Below, piece after piece: positions 8,778 to 15,517 of a stretch of DNA of 64,000 nt. Positions within the stretch are counted from its first letter, which is position 1. Every line of letters starts with the position of its first letter. The notes below the pieces were generated by a model. That model did not search any database. It had not been told where the DNA came from and saw only the letters and a list, made by a program, of their open reading frames with translations. The stretch is from Castellaniella hirudinis (GTDB taxonomy: Bacteria; Pseudomonadota; Gammaproteobacteria; Burkholderiales; Burkholderiaceae_B): NCBI RefSeq assembly GCF_042651965.1, contig NZ_JBHSDY010000005.1, positions 124,001 through 188,000 of the forward strand, written 5' to 3'. The position numbers were made by a program, and so were the translations under genes.

Positions 8778-9740
8778 ATGCGAAATACATTTCTTGAATT
8801 CGAACAGCCTCTGGCCGAGCTCGACCAAAAGATCGAAGAACTGCGCTACGTGCAGACCGATTCCGCCGTCGACATCTCCGAGGAAGTCAACCGCCTGCAG
8901 CAGAAAAGTCAGTCCCTGGCCAAGAGCATCTACGCCAAGCTGACCCCCTGGCAGACCGCCTTGGTGGCCCGCCACCCCCAGCGGCCCTACACCATGGACT
9001 ACGTCCAGGCGCTGTTCACGGATTTCCACGAACTGCACGGCGACCGCATGTATGCCGATGACCAGTCCATCGTGGGCGGGCTGGCGCGCTTCAACGGCAC
9101 GCCCTGCATGGTGATCGGCCACCAGAAAGGCCGCGACACCAAGGAACGCGCCCTGCGCAACTTCGGCATGCCGCTGCCCGAGGGCTACCGCAAGGCCCTG
9201 CGCCTGATGAAACTGGCCGAGAAATTCCGCCTGCCGGTGTTCACCTTCGTCGATACGCCGGGCGCCTATCCCGGCGTCGGGGCCGAGGAACGCGGCCAGT
9301 CCGAGGCCATCGGCCACAATCTGTACGCCATGGCCGGCCTGAAAGTCCCCATCATCGTCACCATCATCGGTGAAGGCGGCTCGGGCGGCGCGCTGGCCAT
9401 CGCCGTGGGCGACACGGTCATGATGCTGCAGTACGCCACCTATGCCGTCATCTCGCCCGAAGGCTGCGCCTCCATCCTGTGGCGCAGCGCCGACAAGGCT
9501 TCAGTCGCCGCCGAGGCCCTGGCCATCACCGCGCCGCGCCTCAAGGATCTGGGCCTGATCGACCGTGTGGTCAACGAACCCGTGGGCGGCGCCCATCGGG
9601 ATCCGGCCACCATGGCCCGTCAGCTTCAACGCGCCCTGGCCGACGCCCTGCGTGAACTCTCCAGCCTGGACGTGGACGAACTGCTGCGCCGCCGTCTCGA
9701 GCGCGTCTCCGCTTATGGGCGCTTCCAGGACGCCCGATAG
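8778..9740 (+). CDS. accA: Acetyl-CoA carboxylase carboxyltransferase alpha subunit
   Basis: Alpha subunit of the carboxyltransferase that, with AccD, transfers carboxyl from biotin to acetyl-CoA to make malonyl-CoA. The 320 residues are the normal length and begin MRNTFLEFEQPLAELDQKI, the expected N-terminus. Crotonase-like signatures are HGDRMYADDQSIVGG, VFTFVDTPGAYPGVGAEERG and IIGEGGSGGALAIAVGD. tilS starts 26 bases before its stop, suggesting coupled translation. Confidence 0.97.
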   Translation: MRNTFLEFEQPLAELDQKIEELRYVQTDSAVDISEEVNRLQQKSQSLAKSIYAKLTPWQTALVARHPQRPYTMDYVQALFTDFHELHGDRMYADDQSIVGGLARFNGTPCMVIGHQKGRDTKERALRNFGMPLPEGYRKALRLMKLAEKFRLPVFTFVDTPGAYPGVGAEERGQSEAIGHNLYAMAGLKVPIIVTIIGEGGSGGALAIAVGDTVMMLQYATYAVISPEGCASILWRSADKASVAAEALAITAPRLKDLGLIDRVVNEPVGGAHRDPATMARQLQRALADALRELSSLDVDELLRRRLERVSAYGRFQDAR

Positions 9741-10749
9741 TCCGGCGCTCGACCCATCGCTGTTGCGGGCGGTCGACGCCGCCCTGGCCGCGCTGCCCGC
9801 CGGCGCTGCCGTCGGTGTGGCGCTTAGCGCCGGGGCCGATTCCGCCGTACTGGCCTTGCATGCCGCCCACGCGGCGCGGCGACTCGGGCTGCCTCTGCAT
9901 TGTTTTCACATTCATCACGGCCTGCAGGCCGAAGCCGACGGCTGGCTGATCCAGGCGCATCGTCTGGCAGGGCTGCTGGGGGTTGGCTGCCATAGCCGCC
10001 GGGTGACCGTGGATGTCGATGGCCGCGGCATGGAAGCCGCCGCCCGCGACGCCCGCTATGCCGCGTTGGCCGAACTGGCCGCCCATGCCGGCGTCGGCCG
10101 CCTGCTGCTGGCCCATCATCAGGACGATCAGGCCGAAACCGTGCTGTTGCGCCTGTTGCGCGGCACCGGGCCGCTGGGCCTGGCGGCCATGCGCCCGGTG
10201 ACGGCGCGCGGCGGCCTGGTCTGGCTCCGGCCCTGGTTGGACCAGCCCCGGTCCTTGATCCTGGACAGCGCCCGGCGTTTCGAGGCGCTGAGCGGCTGGC
10301 GGCCCGTCCGCGATCCCAGCAATGCCGACGAGCGCTACGCCCGGGGCGCCTTGCGCACCGGCCTGACACCGGTGCTGGATGCGCGCTGGCCTGCCTGGCG
10401 CCGGACCCTGGCCCGCCACGCGGCTCAGGCGCGTGATCTGTCGGATTGGGTGGACGAAACCGCGCAGGCGGATTGGGCCGGGCTGGATCCCGACCCCGAC
10501 GACCAGGCATTTTCACTGGCCGCCTGGCGCGCGCTGCCCCTGTCGCGCCAGGCGCCGGTCTTGCGCCACTGGCTGCGGATCCTGGGCCTGCGCATGCCCA
10601 CCGAGGCTCGCCTGCAAGCCTGGCTGCGCCAATTGCGCGGGGTGCATGCCCTGGGGCATGACCGCGACGTGCGGCTGGGGCATGAGGGCGTCTGGATCGT
10701 GGTGCGGCGCGGCCGCGTCCTCCGTATCCCGAAAACCCAGGTAGAATAA
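9715..10749 (+). CDS. tilS: tRNA(Ile)-lysidine synthase
   Basis: ATP-dependent N-type PP-loop enzyme that adds lysine to C34 of tRNA-Ile2, converting a Met-type to an Ile-type decoding tRNA; essential in most bacteria. Visible are the PP-loop region VGVALSAGADSAVLAL, LLLAHHQDDQAETVLLRLLRG and WLRPWLDQPR. Odd: the usual SGGxDS reads SAGADS, a Gly-to-Ala change in the nucleotide loop. At 344 residues it is a short form. The ATG at 9715 is inside accA's last codons and gives the expected start. Confidence 0.9.
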   Translation: MGASRTPDSPALDPSLLRAVDAALAALPAGAAVGVALSAGADSAVLALHAAHAARRLGLPLHCFHIHHGLQAEADGWLIQAHRLAGLLGVGCHSRRVTVDVDGRGMEAAARDARYAALAELAAHAGVGRLLLAHHQDDQAETVLLRLLRGTGPLGLAAMRPVTARGGLVWLRPWLDQPRSLILDSARRFEALSGWRPVRDPSNADERYARGALRTGLTPVLDARWPAWRRTLARHAAQARDLSDWVDETAQADWAGLDPDPDDQAFSLAAWRALPLSRQAPVLRHWLRILGLRMPTEARLQAWLRQLRGVHALGHDRDVRLGHEGVWIVVRRGRVLRIPKTQVE

Positions 10750-10839
10750 TTGGCTTTGCTGCACGCTGTGCGGTAAATCACCGATCTACACGGGAATTGT
10801 CCGAACGATCCCCCAGGCTTCAATCTTCATCAGGGCATC

Positions 10840-12105
10840 ATGCTAATCGTCCAGAAATACGGCGGCACCTCGATGGGTTCCGTCGAACGCATTCAGAACG
10901 TTGCGCGGCGTGTGGCCAAATGGCACGCAGCCGGCCACCAGGTCGTCGTCGTCCCCTCGGCCATGTCGGGCGAAACAAACCGCCTGCTGGGTCTGGCCAA
11001 AGAAATTTCCCCCCAGCCCGATCTGCGTGAACTGGACATGTTGGCCGCCACCGGCGAACAGGCCAGCAGCGCATTGCTGGCCATCGCCCTGATGCGCCAG
11101 GGCGTCGCCGCCCGCAGCTATACGGGATGGCAAGTGCCGGTGCGGACCGACAGCTCGTACACGAAAGCGCGCATCCACTCCATTGACGATACCCGCATTC
11201 GCGCCGACCTGGATTCGGGCCGCGTGGTGGTCGTCACGGGCTTCCAGGGCATTGACGACGAAGGTCACATCACCACCCTGGGGCGGGGCGGTTCGGACAC
11301 CTCGGCCGTGGCGGTCGCCGCCGCCATGGGGGCCGACGAATGCCTCATCTTCACCGACGTGGACGGCGTCTACACCACCGACCCGCGCGTCGTCCCCGAA
11401 GCCCGGCGCATGAACGTCATTTCCTTCGAGGAAATGCTGGAAATGGCGTCGCTGGGCTCCAAGGTCCTGCAGATCCGTTCCGTTGAATTCGCCGGCAAAT
11501 ATCAGGTGCCGCTGCGAGTCCTGTCCTCGCTGACCGATCCCATGATCCCGGTCGACGAAGAAATGCACTCGGGCACACTCATCACTTTCGAGGAAGACCA
11601 GAAAATGGAAACCGCCGTTGTCTCCGGCATCGCTTTCAGCCGCGACGAAGCCAAAGTCACCCTGCGCAACGTCCCCGACACCCCGGGCGTGGCCTATTCG
11701 ATCCTGGGCCCCGTGGCCGCGGCCAATATCGACGTGGACATGATCCTGCAGAACATCTCGCAGCAGGGCATGACCGACTTCTCCTTCACGGTCAACCGCA
11801 ACGACTTTGCACGCACCCTGGATCTGCTCAAGGACCAGATCGGCCCGGCCGTGGGCGCCGGCGACGTCGTCTCCGACGACAAGGTCGCCAAGGTCTCCAT
11901 CGTCGGCATCGGCATGCGCAGCCACGTCGGCGTCGCCAGCCTGATGTTCCGCACCCTGGCCGAAGAAGGCATCAACATCCAGATGATCAGCACCTCGGAA
12001 ATCAAGACCTCCGTGCTGATCAACGACAAGTACATGGAACTGGCCGTGCGCGCCCTGCATAAGGCCTTCGAGCTGGACCAGGCATCCGTCCAGGCCGAGG
12101 CCTGA
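10840..12105 (+). CDS. lysC: Aspartokinase
   Basis: Phosphorylates aspartate in the first step of lysine, threonine and methionine synthesis. The kinase domain runs to about residue 245, with VQKYGGTSMGSVERI at the start and GRGGSDTSAVAVAAAMGA, then FTDVDGVYTTDPRVVP. Two ACT regulatory domains follow, including GVAYSILGPVAAANIDVDMI and INIQMISTSEIKTSVLI, the lysine/threonine feedback sites of the family. Length 421 is typical. A gap of 90 bases from tilS suggests its own promoter. Confidence 0.97.
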   Translation: MLIVQKYGGTSMGSVERIQNVARRVAKWHAAGHQVVVVPSAMSGETNRLLGLAKEISPQPDLRELDMLAATGEQASSALLAIALMRQGVAARSYTGWQVPVRTDSSYTKARIHSIDDTRIRADLDSGRVVVVTGFQGIDDEGHITTLGRGGSDTSAVAVAAAMGADECLIFTDVDGVYTTDPRVVPEARRMNVISFEEMLEMASLGSKVLQIRSVEFAGKYQVPLRVLSSLTDPMIPVDEEMHSGTLITFEEDQKMETAVVSGIAFSRDEAKVTLRNVPDTPGVAYSILGPVAAANIDVDMILQNISQQGMTDFSFTVNRNDFARTLDLLKDQIGPAVGAGDVVSDDKVAKVSIVGIGMRSHVGVASLMFRTLAEEGINIQMISTSEIKTSVLINDKYMELAVRALHKAFELDQASVQAEA

Positions 12106-12174
12106 TCGGCCGTTTTGATGCGGCGCCGGCTTGACGGCGCCCGCTGCTTCCTGTGCTAGAATGCCGGTCTTGCT

Positions 12175-12267
12175 GGAGACGTGGCCGAGTGGTTGAAGGT
12201 ACTCCCCTGCTAAGGGAGCATGCGGCTTATACCCGCATCGAGGGTTCGAATCCCTCCGTCTCCGCCA
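12175..12267 (+). tRNA. tRNA-Ser (anticodon GCU)
   Basis: A complete class II tRNA of 93 bases: acceptor GGAGACG paired with CGTCTCC, anticodon loop CTGCTAA with GCU (stem CTCCC/GGGAG), a long variable arm (GCATGCGGCTTATACCCGCATC), T-loop GGTTCGAATCC and an encoded CCA at 12265-12267. The long arm and GCU anticodon identify serine AGC/AGU decoding. Its 3' end forms the left boundary of the integrated element. Confidence 0.97.
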
Positions 12268-12302
12268 GCAATGCATCCAAGAACGTCCAAGACGGTCTTG
12301 AA

Positions 12303-12334
12303 AGTCCTAGAGAATCAAAGCTCTAGGGCTTTTT
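12303..12334 (+). terminator. Rho-independent terminator after tRNA-Ser
   Basis: Inverted arms AGTCCTAGAG (12303-12312) and CTCTAGGGCT (12321-12330), one G-T pair, 8-base loop, followed by TTTTCTTT. It probably ends tRNA transcription. It lies inside the element side of the junction, so the element may have brought a replacement terminator. Confidence 0.75.
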
Positions 12335-12447
12335 CTTTGTCCGCAGAGACTGCTATAGACGGTACCAACATATCCCATCAGTGGATGGTATTTTCCGCCC
12401 CCGATACCATCAACGCAAGTTTTCGTACCATCAAACCCCAGCCCGAC

Positions 12448-12488
12448 GGGGGGCGGGTTAGGGTGCCAGGGTGGGGGGTACACCCCCC
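12448..12488 (+). other. G-quadruplex-type G runs and GC hairpin
   Basis: Part of the 353 bases between the tRNA and the first element gene, which otherwise hold only the terminator. Five G runs (6, 3, 3, 3 and 6 G) with loops of 1-5 bases occupy 12448-12478, fitting the quadruplex pattern. The last run also forms the inverted repeat GGGGGGT/ACCCCCC (12473-12488) with a 2-base loop. C runs follow to about 12530. This could be a replication or recombination site of the element; that is inference. Confidence 0.5.
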
Positions 12489-12620
12489 GTCCCCCCGTGG
12501 ACCAGGGGTAGGGACCCACCCCCCCACCCCTCACGTATCGCGGATATACGGGAAGTCAAAAAACTTGAATTGATTTTTGTGGCTTGTCACAATCGTCTCA
12601 CTCAGAGGAGAGGAGCAACC

Positions 12621-12977
12621 ATGAACCAATGGAGTGACTACGACAGGCCGCCCGCGATGCGCCCAGAGGTTGGAGTCGATGTGTCGCTGATCGGGAATCG
12701 AAAGCAGGAATCAGAGGAATGGACAGGCCCGGCACTGGATGAAGGGTGTCAAGACTGGTCCGGTCCCTCCCCGCTGGTCGGCGGAAACGTCGTGCGCTGG
12801 CGGTTCCTCAGTGAGCCACACGGCGGGGGGAACTTCATGCAGTGCGTTGATGCTGATGGCCGGGTGTTCGTGACTTCAATGCACATCACGACGGCGGGCC
12901 ATACAGGGCGAGGGGGAGCGCCGGAATCCCAGGGCGGTATGGTGCGGTTGCGGGCGTGGTTGCGGCGCGGCGGGTAG
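12621..12977 (+). CDS. Hypothetical protein of the integrated element
   Basis: A 118-residue soluble protein not recognised as a known family. It is rich in Gly, Trp and acidic residues in its first half (MNQWSDYDRPPAMRPEVGVD) and ends basic (MVRLRAWLRRGG). The start at 12621 follows a very strong ribosome site, GAGGAGAGGAG, 7 bases upstream; earlier in-frame ATGs lack one and would read through the G/C-run region. It converges with the XRE regulator 14 bases downstream. No signal peptide or membrane segment is seen. Confidence 0.55.
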   Translation: MNQWSDYDRPPAMRPEVGVDVSLIGNRKQESEEWTGPALDEGCQDWSGPSPLVGGNVVRWRFLSEPHGGGNFMQCVDADGRVFVTSMHITTAGHTGRGGAPESQGGMVRLRAWLRRGG

Positions 12978-12991
12978 TGAGGAAAACCATG

Positions 12992-13189
12992 TCAGCATCC
13001 ACCCCAGTTCCCAAACGCTGACATCCAGGCCTTGCAGATGCGTTGCAGGTTGATGATGGTCAGGTTGTGCTCGCCCCGCTCGATGCCGCCCATGTAGCTG
13101 CGGTCTATCTCGGCTTTGTGGGCGAGCGATTCTTGCGACAGGCCGGATTCTGCCCGCAGTGCGCGTATCGTCTGCCCGATGCCTACCAG
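12992..13189 (-). CDS. XRE-family HTH regulator without an ATG start
   Basis: A short reading frame encoding a clear Cro/CI-type helix-turn-helix: GQTIRALRAESGLSQESLAH then AEIDRSYMGGIERGEHNLTI, NLQRICKAWMSAFG. About 65 residues fit a single-domain regulator. The frame has no ATG; it stays open upstream to beyond 13300 with no ATG, GTG or TTG seen. A CTG at 13189 is the best placed candidate, so the start is uncertain, and loss of the true start by mutation is possible. It may repress element genes; its targets are unknown. Confidence 0.6.
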   Translation of the reverse strand: MVGIGQTIRALRAESGLSQESLAHKAEIDRSYMGGIERGEHNLTIINLQRICKAWMSAFGNWGGC

Positions 13190-13432
13190 GGTAGGGTTGC
13201 CAGCATAGTCCGGGGATAGTCTTGCCGTGCCCGATCTGCTGGCTTGTTGCTGTATGTAGCACCAGCATACTGAATTATTGCAATATGTGACAACGCGAGA
13301 TATGATGCCCCGGGCTCCAACGATGTCACGTTATGACAGATGGGGTTATATTTTGGGTTATAGGCAGAAAATCACGGCTATGTCTCAATCCAAATCAGCT
13401 TATGGTGCAGCCCAGGAAGAAGGAGATTCTCC

Positions 13433-14353
13433 ATGCGACAGTTGATGGCTGGCTTTGCCTGCATAGTCCTTGGCGGCTGCGCCACCACATGGTACAGCGA
13501 TAAATTTCCAAGTGAAGAGTCAAAGCAGAATCAGCTAAAGAAAGATTCTGGCTATTGTCGTGCCGTGTCCCATGGGGCCGTTCCAATGCCAGCCACTCGT
13601 ATTTATATACCTGAACAACAAAGCTATAACGTCCACGGTTCGGCGAGTGGGTATAACGGCCAAACTGGATATACCACCTATAACTACACCGGAACTGTTA
13701 CCCCTAGTACAAGTCCGGGGAGCAGTTTTGCTAGTGGTTTTGCGCAAGGGATGGCTATAGGCACAATCGCCAGGGCGAATTCAGAAAGAGCGGAAGTATT
13801 TAACGCTTGCATGATGAATTTGGGCTGGTCGGACAAGCCTTTGTCAACTGTAGCGGTCTATTCTGCGCAGAAAGCATCGCCACCCATGATCGGCACAGAA
13901 TCCCCGCAGCTTACGGGATATAATTCCTCAAAATCCAGCCCTATAAAGCTCGCATGTGGTGTCTTTTCTGATGTGCCAGGGAGGAAGTATTTTGCCGGAG
14001 ACAGCCAGTTTATTTACATAATTGACACTCAAGCCAAAACTATTCAAACATCCAGCGGTGCAGGCCTTAACGTTAAATCTTGGTCTGAGCGGGAAATTAT
14101 CACGGACGATAAAAGCAGCAATACTTTTGATACCACACCGCCAATTTCCGCACATAGCATCGTAATATTCGATAGATTGACTGGGGCGTATCAGCGGCTG
14201 AAGGTGTGGCGAACGGCTGAAGGAAAAAACGTCGCAGGAAACGACTTAGCCGCTATAGCCAGTCAGCACCCTTTGTGGGGCGACTGGTTAGTGGGAATTA
14301 CCGAGTCTAGAGTACTGACGGGAGACTGCCGAGTAGTACAACAAAAATTCTAA
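13433..14353 (+). CDS. Element-borne lipoprotein of unknown function
   Basis: A 306-residue secreted lipoprotein: the leader MRQLMAGFACIVLGGC has a lipobox (LGGC, lipidated Cys16). The mature part has a Tyr/Gly/Thr/Ser-rich stretch (residues 65-105, with SGYNGQTGYTTYNYTG) and a second domain after residue 150 that is not recognised. A strong ribosome site AAGAAGGAGA precedes the ATG. Base composition is clearly more A+T rich than the flanks, pointing to foreign origin. It is the main non-replication cargo of the element. The family is unknown to me; a surface or exclusion role would be guesswork. Confidence 0.7.
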   Translation: MRQLMAGFACIVLGGCATTWYSDKFPSEESKQNQLKKDSGYCRAVSHGAVPMPATRIYIPEQQSYNVHGSASGYNGQTGYTTYNYTGTVTPSTSPGSSFASGFAQGMAIGTIARANSERAEVFNACMMNLGWSDKPLSTVAVYSAQKASPPMIGTESPQLTGYNSSKSSPIKLACGVFSDVPGRKYFAGDSQFIYIIDTQAKTIQTSSGAGLNVKSWSEREIITDDKSSNTFDTTPPISAHSIVIFDRLTGAYQRLKVWRTAEGKNVAGNDLAAIASQHPLWGDWLVGITESRVLTGDCRVVQQKF

Positions 14354-14431
14354 TTCGGTAAGCAACGCCGCTATGGCCCGGCGTAACGCTACTGCTTGCT
14401 GGTTATACGTGCCATGTGTTAGCTGTTTTGA

Positions 14432-14756
14432 TTGGCAGTGCGAGCGAATCCCCCAGACGTTTTCGAGGATATGAACGCTGTCGTCTACGACTTTACCGAA
14501 GGCCGCGCCGGAGCGTCTGCCCGGGAGTTCTTCAGAGACCGGACAGGGAGCCTGGTCTGTGACTATTACGTCGGCCACAAGGCCTGCTTTACCCAGGGCA
14601 TCACGGAGGTGGGTTGTATGGCGCACGCCCGGCGCAAGTTCTTCGACTTGCACGCCGTATGCCTATCTGAAGGACGTGCTCATGCGCCTGCCCACGCATC
14701 CGAACAGTAGGATCGGGGATCGTTGTCGCATCCCTGGCAGCCTGCCTCAGGCTGAG
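14432..14756 (+). pseudogene. IS66-family transposase remnant
   Basis: A decayed C-terminal half of an IS66 TnpC transposase. The first frame reads NAVVYDFTEGRAGASAREFF, LVCDYYVGHKACFTQGITEV and GCMAHARRKFFDLHA, matching the DDE-domain region of the family. It then jumps, with a large internal deletion, to the C-terminal PYAYLKDVLMRLPTHPNSR in a second frame, and to a SLSHPWQPA end in a third. The N-terminal part and the tnpA/tnpB genes are missing. Certainly non-functional. Confidence 0.85.
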
Positions 14757-14843
14757 GTTTGTCGTCAGTTGAAATCTGCTCCACCGGCATCGCTTCTGCA
14801 TGCATACTAGAAGGGCTGCGGCCGCCGACAGACGGCCGTCAGG

Positions 14844-14864
14844 GTGTGCTCGTCGGACGCTAAC
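14844..14864 (+). repeat. Probable IS66 terminal inverted repeat
   Basis: The sequence GTGTGCTCGTCGGACGCTAAC lies about 90 bases beyond the transposase remnant. It resembles the right end of IS66 elements, which usually closes with GGACGCTTAC. No matching left end is seen, as expected for a truncated copy. Confidence 0.5.
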
Positions 14865-14887
14865 TTTGCGACAATTGAATCAGCGGG

Positions 14888-15130
14888 TTAATAATTTGGA
14901 GCACTCCCGCTAGCAGTAACCGTGTCACCCCCGACACCCTCCAGCAGGGCCGCAACCGCCCGGGCCAGCGCCTGCCGGGCCTGGGACCGTCCGCCGTGCT
15001 TTAACCCGTTCATGGATACGATGGCCTTACCTTCGGCGGAGCGGGGGCCGGTGGATCGCTCCCAGGGCTTCCAGCGGCGGATGGCCTCGGCCTGCCGTTT
15101 GCGGCGTTCTTCTGTCCAGCGCGTTGTCAT
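14888..15130 (-). CDS. Small basic element protein with TGPRSAEGK motif
   Basis: An 80-residue basic protein opening MTTRWTEERRKRQAEAIRRW and containing STGPRSAEGKAIVSMNGLKHGG. Proteins with this TGP(R/K)TxEGKxxxSxNxxKHGG pattern are common in prophages and small mobile elements; their function is unknown to me. It is the last gene of the left-reading block that starts with the primase, 28 bases after the neighbouring 99-residue gene. Confidence 0.6.
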   Translation of the reverse strand: MTTRWTEERRKRQAEAIRRWKPWERSTGPRSAEGKAIVSMNGLKHGGRSQARQALARAVAALLEGVGGDTVTASGSAPNY

Positions 15131-15158
15131 AGCGTAATAGTCTGGTCGTGGCAGGGTG

Positions 15159-15458
15159 TCAGCCCGCCAGGGCTTTCAGGGTGACGGCAGCCTGGTACTG
15201 ACAGCGCAGGGCCAGCCGCCCGTACAGGTCGCACTCTTGTACGGTGCTAGCAGTGGCCGCCCGGTTTGCGAAGGCCAGGAACAGCCGGTCGAGGTCCTGC
15301 AACTGCGCTGCCATCAGGCGGTCCGAGGTCTGCCGATCCGCGGTGGCACGAGTCAGGGTGTCGGGCATGACGGGGGTGGGCGGATTGTGGGCGGAGAGGG
15401 TGGCGGCGAAGTCGTCGGCTAGTGCCAGGATATTCTCAACGCTGGGAGCATCGGTCAT
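15159..15458 (-). CDS. Hypothetical element protein
   Basis: A 99-residue, largely helical, Ala/Leu-rich acidic protein (LALADDFAATLSAHNPPTPV; AQLQDLDRLFLAFANRAATA). No family recognised, no signal or membrane segment. It is in the same direction as the primase gene, 59 bases beyond it, and ahead of the 80-residue TGPRSAEGK protein, so all probably share a transcript. Confidence 0.5.
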   Translation of the reverse strand: MTDAPSVENILALADDFAATLSAHNPPTPVMPDTLTRATADRQTSDRLMAAQLQDLDRLFLAFANRAATASTVQECDLYGRLALRCQYQAAVTLKALAG

Positions 15459-15497
15459 CGTTTGTCCTCGATTCCCCTCACGGGGGAGCAGCGATCC

Positions 15498-15513
15498 GGG
15501 GGGGGGGGGGGGG
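15498..15513. repeat. Homopolymer of 16 G
   Basis: Sixteen consecutive G on the given strand, immediately 3' of the primase gene stop (15518) and ahead of the 99-residue gene. Tracts of this length slip during replication and sequencing, so the real count may vary. It is between genes here, so it does not change a reading frame. Confidence 0.9.
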
Positions 15514-15517
15514 CGGA

